Below, piece after piece: positions 1-5,105 of a stretch of 5,411 bases of DNA. Positions within the stretch are counted from its first letter, which is position 1; each line of letters begins with the position of its first letter. Under the pieces are notes generated by a model, which searched no databases, had not been told where the DNA came from, and was given only the letters and a program-made list of their open reading frames with translations. A program made the translations under genes and the position numbers. Source of the stretch: Spirochaetales bacterium (GTDB lineage Bacteria; Spirochaetota; Spirochaetia; ARS1246); assembly GCA_018644745.1 (NCBI GenBank), contig JABGPX010000264.1:1-5411 (forward strand), in the 5' to 3' direction.

Positions 1-681
1 GCCTTCCGGATCCTCTTCCGGAGGGGCAGCCGGATTACGATCCGGCGGCTGTGTTGTTTTTACAAAGGATGTTCCGTCGGACAGCCCGGCAGTCAAAGCC
101 CGGCGAAGCTGCTCGGTCTGAGAATGGAAGACAAACACTCCTCCAGACCGGCGAATCCAATCATCCGAATCCTGCCAGAGACCCGAGAAATCTGGCTGCG
201 GGAATCCAATAATAATTGGCAAAATATTCATTTCATCGAGGTAGCCGATATCGGGATAACTGTAGAGCTCTCCCTGGGTATTTACACAATCTGAGACAAG
301 AACAATGTACTTCTCATCCCCATTGCCCACGGTGCTCAGGTAGGAGGCCCCGGTCTTCATCATCTCATCCAGTGAAGTGAGGCCCCAAGTCGCAGCGGAT
401 CGCAATTCTCGTATCAAGTTATCGGTATCGTAAGAAAACGCAGACGCCACCCGTGCCGTCCCCGCGTCGTCAGCAAGCACAAGCGCCCATTCTTCAGGTT
501 CATCACTTTGCAGCAGCCGGCCGATGGCTCCGCGGCCGAGATTCAGACGGCTTGCTTCCGCTCCCGATTCAACGATGTTCATGCTGTGAGACAGATCGAA
601 AACGACGACAAAACTCCTCTCCGCATAGAGGGAAAAAAAAGGGATGATCAATAATATTACCGCGGCCGCGAGTCGCCTCAT
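1..681 (-). CDS. Secreted VWA-domain protein, N-terminal part (C-terminus off the window)
   Basis: The minus strand is open from an ATG at 681 to the window edge, giving 227 residues with no stop. Residues 1-20 look like a Sec signal peptide: an RR start, a hydrophobic core, and SLYA before E21. A von Willebrand factor A domain follows directly. Its metal-ion-dependent adhesion site appears complete: DLSHS (D29, S31, S33), T102 in a GLTSL loop, and D131 in VLVSDC. VWA domains bind a divalent metal and usually mediate protein-protein contact. From about residue 209 the chain becomes rich in Pro and acidic residues, which looks like a linker to a further domain outside the window. The mature protein should act outside the cytoplasm. 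It is divergent from the nagZ-like gene and has its own putative promoter next to the ATG. The domain call is secure; the biological role is unknown. Confidence 0.85.
   Translation of the reverse strand, partial: MRRLAAAVILLIIPFFSLYAERSFVVVFDLSHSMNIVESGAEASRLNLGRGAIGRLLQSDEPEEWALVLADDAGTARVASAFSYDTDNLIRELRSAATWGLTSLDEMMKTGASYLSTVGNGDEKYIVLVSDCVNTQGELYSYPDIGYLDEMNILPIIIGFPQPDFSGLWQDSDDWIRRSGGVFVFHSQTEQLRRALTAGLSDGTSFVKTTQPPDRNPAAPPEEDPEG
29..46. repeat. Perfect 7-bp inverted repeat inside the VWA coding region
   Basis: GCCGGAT and ATCCGGC flank a 4-base TACG loop. The repeat lies in the segment encoding the Pro-rich linker. On the plus strand a T-rich stretch begins about ten bases later (54-61), too far for a standard intrinsic terminator. 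It may simply reflect codon choice for Pro, Asp, Arg and Asn. Confidence 0.3.
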
Positions 682-689
682 GCCTGCCT

Positions 690-695
690 ACTATA
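690..695 (-). promoter_or_regulatory. -10 box next to the VWA gene start
   Basis: Read on the minus strand, TATAGT lies 8 bases before the ATG at 681. Transcription would start at or just before the start codon. The upstream region has only a poor -35 match (TTCCCC at 713-718). The AGGCAGG between box and ATG could also serve as a weak ribosome site on a longer transcript. Confidence 0.5.
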
Positions 696-878
696 CCTGT
701 TCAGGTTCCGCAGGGGAAGAGAATCCGATCACACGAATGAAATCCCATCAAAAAAGAAAAACGGGCATCTCTTTTAACTAATGCTTTGACATCCAGCATA
801 TACGAAAAACCACGATTTTATACGGCTTCGGAATCAGTCAGATTCACAGATAGTTGGTTTTTCGATATGCCCTAACCA

Positions 879-907
879 TTGTTTGGCTCGCGCCGGACTC
901 TTATACT
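879..907 (+). promoter_or_regulatory. Sigma-70-like promoter of the nagZ-like gene
   Basis: TTGTTT (879-884) and TATACT (902-907) are separated by 17 bases. The -10 box differs from TATAAT at one position. Only 8 bases separate it from the ATG at 916, so the predicted transcript starts at or within a base or two of the start codon and has no room for a Shine-Dalgarno site. Confidence 0.6.
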
Positions 908-915
908 GTGTGGCA

Positions 916-2061
916 ATGAGAACGATTTTTACCAGCTGGACACTAATTCTTTTCATTTGCCTATCCAGCTGTGCGTCGTCGCCGGGTCCTCCCTCGGTGC
1001 CGACAAAAGAAGCCGAGCTCGCACGCTTATTAAGCAGCCTTACCCTTAGACAGAGAATCGGGCAGCGGATAATCGGCTGGGTGCCGAGGGACGGGCTGAC
1101 CGATGAAATAGAGGAGCTGGTAGTCTCCGGTGAAATCGGCGGTTTCATACTGTACCCATGGAACTATGAAGACATCTCGGATGTGCAAGATCTCACCTCC
1201 CGGCTGCGGCATCTAGAGGCGGAAAGATCGCCGGAAATTCCCTTGTTCATTACTGCCGATCAGGAGGGTGGAAGAGTCGCCGCATTTCGTTTTGATGAAT
1301 TTATCCAACTGCCCTCGGCATATAACCTCGGAAATCGAAACAGTGAGGATTTGGTTCGAGCAGCGGCGTATGTCAATGCGCTTCAACTTCAATCTATCGG
1401 TATAAATATGAATTTGGCTCCGGTACTCGATCTCTATCCTGAACCGGACCGAACTATCATCGGCGACCGATCATTTGGCGATGACGAAGAGCAAACGGCA
1501 CGCTACGGTTACGCTTTTATGGCAGGAACAATAGACGCAGGTGTGGTTCCCGTTTTAAAACATTTTCCCGGTCACGGGCTGTCGTCTGTAGATTCTCACG
1601 GGAACCTGCCGGTAATCCAATCGCTGGAGTCCGGAGAATTGAGAAGGCACCTAATGCCATTCATCGAAGCAATACAGGCAGGTGCACCGGCAATTATGAC
1701 CGCCCATCTGCTGTTTCCTGAAATCGACGACACGTACCCGGTTACTCTTTCAAAAAAATTCATTTCTGATCTTCTTCGCAATGAACTCGGTTTCGATGGT
1801 CTGATCATGACGGACGGACTAGCTATGGGAGCATTAGCAAAAAAATATTCCCTCGATGACACTATAACCCGCTGCTTCGAAGTCGGCATCGATATGCTGC
1901 TGATTCACAGCCGCTACGACGTTAGCGGTCTCATCGACCGAATAGAGGCCATGGTAATAAGCGGTGCAATTACGACAGGGCAGATTGATGAAGGTTTACT
2001 CCGCGTCCTGATTACGAAGCAAAACGCCGGACTGCTTTCATTGAATGGTCAGCTTCCCTAA
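916..2061 (+). CDS. nagZ: GH3 beta-N-acetylhexosaminidase, NagZ-type lipoprotein
   Basis: The 381-residue product is a glycoside hydrolase family 3 protein of the NagZ type, which removes N-acetylglucosamine from muropeptides or chito-oligosaccharides. The family signature is clear: DQEGGR (115-120), KHFPGHG (215-221) leading to DSH (226-228), which supplies the Asp-His acid/base pair typical of NagZ, and MTDGLAM (298-304) with D300 as expected nucleophile. The N-terminus is a lipoprotein signal: a hydrophobic stretch (about 7-15), then lipobox LSSC with C19, followed by a Ser/Pro-rich spacer. The mature enzyme should therefore be membrane-anchored outside the cytoplasm, unlike cytoplasmic E. 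coli NagZ. The ATG at 916 is preferred over an in-frame TTG at 883 because it directly begins the signal peptide and follows a promoter that overlaps the longer version. Substrate could differ within GH3. Confidence 0.88.
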   Translation: MRTIFTSWTLILFICLSSCASSPGPPSVPTKEAELARLLSSLTLRQRIGQRIIGWVPRDGLTDEIEELVVSGEIGGFILYPWNYEDISDVQDLTSRLRHLEAERSPEIPLFITADQEGGRVAAFRFDEFIQLPSAYNLGNRNSEDLVRAAAYVNALQLQSIGINMNLAPVLDLYPEPDRTIIGDRSFGDDEEQTARYGYAFMAGTIDAGVVPVLKHFPGHGLSSVDSHGNLPVIQSLESGELRRHLMPFIEAIQAGAPAIMTAHLLFPEIDDTYPVTLSKKFISDLLRNELGFDGLIMTDGLAMGALAKKYSLDDTITRCFEVGIDMLLIHSRYDVSGLIDRIEAMVISGAITTGQIDEGLLRVLITKQNAGLLSLNGQLP

Positions 2062-2079
2062 ATATTCGATTCACAAAGG

Positions 2080-2108
2080 TTGGAATTCCCGCGCCCACCA
2101 TTTATTCT
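2080..2108 (+). promoter_or_regulatory. Sigma-70-like promoter of the DUF72 gene
   Basis: TTGGAA (2080-2085) and TATTCT (2103-2108) are separated by exactly 17 bases. The -10 box ends 6 bases before the ATG at 2115, again predicting a leaderless transcript. The -35 box overlaps an 8-base palindrome, GGAATTCC (2082-2089). The promoter lies in the 53-base gap after the nagZ-like gene, so DUF72 probably has its own transcript even if read-through occurs. Confidence 0.6.
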
Positions 2109-2114
2109 AATAGT

Positions 2115-2981
2115 ATGGAAAATCTCCGAATCGGTACCTGCAGCTGGAAATATCCATCCTGGAAAGGTCTCGTATATTCGGCGGAAAAGAAGATCAACTT
2201 TCTCGAGGAATACGCCCATAAATACGATACTGTAGAAGTGGACCAATGGTTTTGGTCGCTGTTCGGGCAAGATAAAATCCAATTACCAAGGCCGGAGACC
2301 GTTGCTGAGTACAACGATGCGGTTCCGGAGGATTTCTCATTTACAATAAAAGCTCCGAATTCAATAACATTGACTCACTTCTACCGGCATCTTACCGGCG
2401 GTAAAATGGTACCCAATCCATATTTCCTTTCTATTCCGCTTTTCGAGGAGTTTTTAAATCTCATCAGCCCATTAAAAAAGAAAATCGGCCTGATAATGCT
2501 TCAATTTGAATATTTGAACCGGCAGAAAATAGACGGCCTAGGTGATTTCCTCGATCGGCTATCCGGATTTCTCGCAGCAATCCCGCAATGGGTGCCGATC
2601 GCCGTTGAAACGCGTAATCCCCAATTCTTTGGGCGTCCCTATTTTGAGTTCCTCGCGGAGAAGAAGCTGTCGCAGGTATTCATCCAGGGGTACTTCATGC
2701 CCGATATTCGCAGGCTTTACCACCGCTCAAAAGCGCTGCTGCAAGGGTCCGCGGTAATCCGTCTTCACGGCTATGAAAGAGATGAAATCGAGAAGAAAAC
2801 GAAGAAAATATATAACTCAATTGTCGAACCGAAGGATGATGAGCTTCCGGGAATTATTAGTCTGATTCAGGACATGCGATCCCGGGGTCTTCAGGTGTAC
2901 CTAAATGTTAACAATCACTATGAAGGCTCGGCGCCGCTCTCTATTGATCGCATCCAAAATCTCATCGACGAGCTTTCTTAA
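2115..2981 (+). CDS. DUF72 / YecE-like family protein
   Basis: This 288-residue protein belongs to the DUF72 (YecE-like) family, predicted TIM-barrel proteins of unknown biochemical function. Visible family hallmarks are IGTCSWKYPSWKG (6-18), DTVEVDQWFW (38-47; many relatives have VEIN-TFY here), FTIKAP (76-81), AVETRNPQF (163-171), RLHG (216-219) and NVNNHYEGSAP near the C-terminus (264-274). There is no signal peptide, so it should be cytosolic. Length is normal for the family. The ATG at 2115 starts just four residues before the conserved IGT strand and follows the promoter directly. No Shine-Dalgarno site is present. The gene converges with the aspartylglucosaminidase-like gene and their ends overlap by 20 bases. 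Neighbouring genes give no clue to function, and I assign none. Confidence 0.88.
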   Translation: MENLRIGTCSWKYPSWKGLVYSAEKKINFLEEYAHKYDTVEVDQWFWSLFGQDKIQLPRPETVAEYNDAVPEDFSFTIKAPNSITLTHFYRHLTGGKMVPNPYFLSIPLFEEFLNLISPLKKKIGLIMLQFEYLNRQKIDGLGDFLDRLSGFLAAIPQWVPIAVETRNPQFFGRPYFEFLAEKKLSQVFIQGYFMPDIRRLYHRSKALLQGSAVIRLHGYERDEIEKKTKKIYNSIVEPKDDELPGIISLIQDMRSRGLQVYLNVNNHYEGSAPLSIDRIQNLIDELS

Positions 2982-3903
2982 TCGCCGCCACAGAGGCTGT
3001 TTTCTTCTGGAAGGATCGCATTTTGCCGGACCAGAGAAAGTAGTCTGTCTTCACCTTATCTCCGACGCGCAATACACAATGCTCACCATCTTTCGACAAA
3101 GCGTGAATTGTAACCACTCCGCGGAACGGCCGCTCGAGATCCGCTAGATCATCCGCTGCGAGCAAGCATGCCTCCCGGACCGAAAGCCCCATTCTCATAG
3201 AGTTGACGATCGAGTATGAGGTACACGCACGCATCGTGAGCTCTCCCTTCCCTGTACAAGCCGCCGCGCCATAACGGCTGTCGGCATAGCAGCCCGCGCC
3301 TATCACCGGGCTATCACCAAGCCGGCCCGGGTACTTCCAAGCCCATCCGCTTGTGCTTACGCCGGCGGCAATGGACCCGTGATCATCCATGGCAAGTAAA
3401 GCAGTGGTTCCCAGAGGCTCTACCGGATCGAGTGCCTGAGCCGCGATCCCGCTTAGGGGAATATTAGGCCACCTGTCGCGCTCCTTCTCATCCACGACCT
3501 GATCAAGCCATTGATTATAGGCCTCGATGCAGACATCGGTGAGAAGTTCGCCTCGCTCGGCTCCGATCTCATCGGCGTACCTAGCTGCCCCGTCTCCGGC
3601 AAGAAATGTGTGAGGCAGCTCGGTCATTACTTTTCGAGCCACGCTGATTGGATGGAGGAAGCCTTTCAGCGCACCGATAACGCCGATGTCTCTGGTATTC
3701 CCATCCATAATCGCGGCGTCGAGTTCAATTTCGCCTAGAGCATTGGGCCAGGACCCCAGGCCGACGGAATGGATATCCGGGTCAGTTTCGATTTCTCGAA
3801 TCGCCATTTCGATTATGTCTAGCGGTGAACTTTTCTTTTTTACGAGACCCAAGGCGGTCTCGAGGCCAGGTTGGGCTTCCGAGTTCGCAATTATTATACT
3901 CAT
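2962..3903 (-). CDS. N4-(beta-N-acetylglucosaminyl)-L-asparaginase-like Ntn hydrolase
   Basis: The 313-residue product is an N-terminal-nucleophile hydrolase of the aspartylglucosaminidase / isoaspartyl peptidase / type 2 asparaginase family. Such precursors cleave themselves to expose a catalytic Thr; here the expected cut is G165|T166 in EPLGTTALLAMD, giving chains of 165 and 148 residues. T184 (STSG), R194 and D197 (GRLGDSP) and T217-G218 (TGKGE) lie at +18, +28, +31 and +51 from T166. As I recall, this matches the spacing of T152, T170, R180, D183, T203 and G204 in Flavobacterium aspartylglucosaminidase. HSVGLGSWPN (45-54) and ELDAAIMDG (60-68) also fit that branch. The Trp expected near the N-terminus (Trp11 in Flavobacterium) is absent; this protein reads IANSEAQPGL. 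No signal peptide is seen, so it should be cytosolic. Substrate could be glycoasparagine, isoaspartyl peptide or asparagine. Confidence 0.82.
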   Translation of the reverse strand: MSIIIANSEAQPGLETALGLVKKKSSPLDIIEMAIREIETDPDIHSVGLGSWPNALGEIELDAAIMDGNTRDIGVIGALKGFLHPISVARKVMTELPHTFLAGDGAARYADEIGAERGELLTDVCIEAYNQWLDQVVDEKERDRWPNIPLSGIAAQALDPVEPLGTTALLAMDDHGSIAAGVSTSGWAWKYPGRLGDSPVIGAGCYADSRYGAAACTGKGELTMRACTSYSIVNSMRMGLSVREACLLAADDLADLERPFRGVVTIHALSKDGEHCVLRVGDKVKTDYFLWSGKMRSFQKKTASVAAIKKARR

Positions 3904-3906
3904 TTC

Positions 3907-3912
3907 TATATA
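3907..3912 (-). promoter_or_regulatory. -10 box next to the Ntn-hydrolase gene start
   Basis: Read on the minus strand, TATATA lies only 3 bases before the ATG at 3903. This is very close; a start about 7 bases after the box would fall inside codons 1-2. A GGGG immediately upstream might instead be a poor ribosome site for a longer transcript. No recognisable -35 box is found at 16-18 bases, so this is the weakest of the five promoter candidates. Confidence 0.35.
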
Positions 3913-3956
3913 CCCCGCCTAGACACCGGGACGATGCCGCCGCGAATCCCCTTTAC

Positions 3957-3984
3957 TTCATTCCGATCATTTCAGTACTATACA
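3957..3984 (+). promoter_or_regulatory. Promoter candidate of the folate operon
   Basis: TATACA (3979-3984) lies 5 bases before the ATG at 3990. A weak -35, TTCATT (3957-3962), sits 16 bases upstream of it. An overlapping alternative -10 is TACAAT (3981-3986). No Shine-Dalgarno sequence lies before the ATG. Confidence 0.5.
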
Positions 3985-3989
3985 ATATC

Positions 3990-4733
3990 ATGTGGAATCT
4001 GGCAGGGAAAACAGCAATTATTACCGGCGCGGGCAAACGCCTCGGAAGAGCAGCTGCTATAGCCCTTGCCGACGCAGGTTCAAATGTTATCGTTCATTAT
4101 CGATCTTCGAGAGAAGATGCTCAGAATGCCGCGGAGGAAATCCGCGCGAAGGGCGTAAAAGCATGGGTTATACAAGCTGATCTTAGATCTTCTGCGAGCA
4201 TTAAAAAGTTTACGGGGGAATGCGGCAAAACAGCAGGAAAGGTGGATATCCTTGTTAATTCTGCATCGATCTTCCCTGAAGGAAGCATCCTGGATTCACC
4301 GGTTGAGGCTTTCGTGGAAAACCTCGAAACAAACGCCATCGCGCCTCTGCTTCTCGCGCGTTGGCTTGCCGACCAATGCGACAACGGAGTTATAATAAAT
4401 TTTCTGGATACCCGTATTCTCGATTATGATCGAAATCACGTCCCTTATCACATCAGCAAACAGGCACTTTTCAGTATCACCAGAATGCTGAGCGACGAAC
4501 TCGCACCTGAAATACGTGTGAACGCTGTCGCCCCGGGCCTCATCCTGCCACCTCCCGGCAAGACAGATGAGTACCTTAAGGAATTGGCTCACACCAACCC
4601 GCTCCAGCGTTGGGGTTCAGAAATCGATATCTCTCAAGCGGTACTTTATCTGATAAAGGCGGATTTTGTTACCGGTCAGGTACTCTATATAGATGGCGGA
4701 AGGCATATCAAAGGAAGGTTTTATGGATCATGA
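3990..4733 (+). CDS. folM: FolM/PTR1-type pteridine reductase (short-chain dehydrogenase)
   Basis: This 247-residue short-chain dehydrogenase most resembles FolM dihydromonapterin reductase and the trypanosomatid pteridine reductase PTR1. These enzymes use NADPH to reduce dihydropterins and, to some extent, dihydrofolate. The N-terminal Rossmann motif is TGAGKRLG (12-19), with the GxxxRxG form typical of pteridine reductases. HYRSS (36-40) fits NADP preference, and NSASIF (90-95) matches the family NAS motif. The active site has Y153 and K157 (YHISK). D140 (NFLDTR) occupies the usual Ser position, as in PTR1 and FolM. The end, DGGRHIKG (235-242), closely resembles E. coli FolM. The ATG at 3990 begins the expected beta strand. 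A start at 3825 would place 55 extra residues antisense to the neighbouring gene and across the promoter. The next gene overlaps by 11 bases, supporting a folate role. A generic SDR reductase is the alternative. Confidence 0.78.
   Translation: MWNLAGKTAIITGAGKRLGRAAAIALADAGSNVIVHYRSSREDAQNAAEEIRAKGVKAWVIQADLRSSASIKKFTGECGKTAGKVDILVNSASIFPEGSILDSPVEAFVENLETNAIAPLLLARWLADQCDNGVIINFLDTRILDYDRNHVPYHISKQALFSITRMLSDELAPEIRVNAVAPGLILPPPGKTDEYLKELAHTNPLQRWGSEIDISQAVLYLIKADFVTGQVLYIDGGRHIKGRFYGS
4711..4718 (+). promoter_or_regulatory. Shine-Dalgarno site that decides the folB start
   Basis: AAGGAAGG ends 4 bases before the ATG at 4723; its AAGGA core is 7 bases away. It supports 4723 over in-frame ATGs at 4693 and 4738, neither of which has a comparable site. 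It lies within the end of the upstream reductase gene and is the only strong ribosome site seen in the window. Confidence 0.7.
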
Positions 4734-5103
4734 GCTAATGGAACTTGATGCAATTCACATAAAGGACCTGCTGCTGCGATGCATCATCGGAATAAACGAT
4801 AATGAGCGGATAAAAAAACAGGACGTTGTCATCAACGTAACCCTCTACGCGGACCTGGCAAAAGCCGGCAAGAGCGATGCAATCGAAGATACTGTGAATT
4901 ATAAAAAACTAAAGGACAAGATTGTCGAGTTGATAGAAGCATCTTCTTTTTTTCTCGTAGAAAAGATGGCTAATGAGATATCCAACGTCTGTTTCAATTT
5001 CGATGGTGTTCTCGCTGTACGTGTGCTCGCAGAGAAACCCAGCGCACTCCGTTTCGCCAGAAGTGTGGGAGTGGAAATTTTCAGAAAGAAGCCTGCCAGA
5101 TAG
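4723..5103 (+). CDS. folB: Dihydroneopterin aldolase (FolB/FolX family)
   Basis: The 126-residue product belongs to the dihydroneopterin aldolase / epimerase family. FolB splits 7,8-dihydroneopterin into 6-hydroxymethyl-7,8-dihydropterin and glycolaldehyde, and acts as a homo-oligomer in the cytosol. Motifs are CIIGINDNER (20-29), QDVVINVTL (33-41), DTVNY (56-60, Y60), FLVEKMA (77-83, E80 expected to bind the pterin) and EKPSALRFARSVGVEI (104-119), with K105 as expected catalytic Lys. The KP pair and the following folK gene favour aldolase. However, the first 45 residues (IHIKDLLLRCIIGI, QDVVINVTL) also resemble FolX dihydroneopterin triphosphate epimerase, and FolX pairs with FolM in some bacteria. 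It overlaps the reductase gene by 11 bases and is separated from folK by 2 bases, so translational coupling is likely. Confidence 0.85.
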   Translation: MDHELMELDAIHIKDLLLRCIIGINDNERIKKQDVVINVTLYADLAKAGKSDAIEDTVNYKKLKDKIVELIEASSFFLVEKMANEISNVCFNFDGVLAVRVLAEKPSALRFARSVGVEIFRKKPAR

Positions 5104-5105
5104 CA

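Larger units (their letters stand above)
682..915. other. Divergent intergenic region between VWA and nagZ-like genes
   Basis: This 234-base spacer holds the two outward promoter candidates at its edges. In the middle are an isolated perfect TTGACA at 786-791 with no -10 box at a usable distance, two direct copies of TATACG 20 bases apart (799-804 and 819-824), and a short GAATC/GATTC inverted repeat with a 5-base loop (831-845). An A-rich run lies at 751-761. I see no convincing small gene, RNA gene or terminator. The TATACG pair and the short inverted repeat could be operator sites, but nothing beyond their presence supports this. Confidence 0.5.
3904..3989. other. Divergent spacer between the Ntn-hydrolase gene and the folate operon
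   Basis: These 86 bases hold both outward-facing -10 boxes, one at each edge, leaving no room for long 5' untranslated regions. The centre is GC-rich on the hydrolase side (3913-3950) and AT-richer towards the folate operon. I see no riboswitch-sized structure or clear operator, although a shared regulator could control both genes. Confidence 0.5.

Noticed and set aside
29..61. Hairpin followed by a T-rich stretch as an intrinsic terminator
   Set aside because: The T-rich stretch starts about 8-10 bases after the stem, and the whole segment is inside the VWA coding region on the other strand.
453..647. Plus-strand open frame of 64 codons
   Set aside because: It lies antisense inside the VWA coding region, whose minus-strand frame has clear domain motifs. 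Its own translation is low-complexity and Arg/Gln-rich with no recognisable family.
752..775. A-rich/T-rich inverted arms (AAAAGA and TCTTTT) as a terminator
   Set aside because: The stem is only A-T rich with one G-C pair and a 12-base loop, and no gene ends here; both flanking genes point away.
883..915. Upstream TTG start for the nagZ-like gene
   Set aside because: It would overlap the -10 box and add 11 residues before a standard lipoprotein signal peptide that starts neatly at 916.
3825..3989. Longer N-terminus for the pteridine reductase
   Set aside because: The extra 55 residues are antisense to the hydrolase gene, cross the divergent promoter region, and precede the normal SDR start.
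4693..4722. Earlier ATG for folB
   Set aside because: The extra ten residues are outside family homology and would be read through the Shine-Dalgarno site at 4711-4718.
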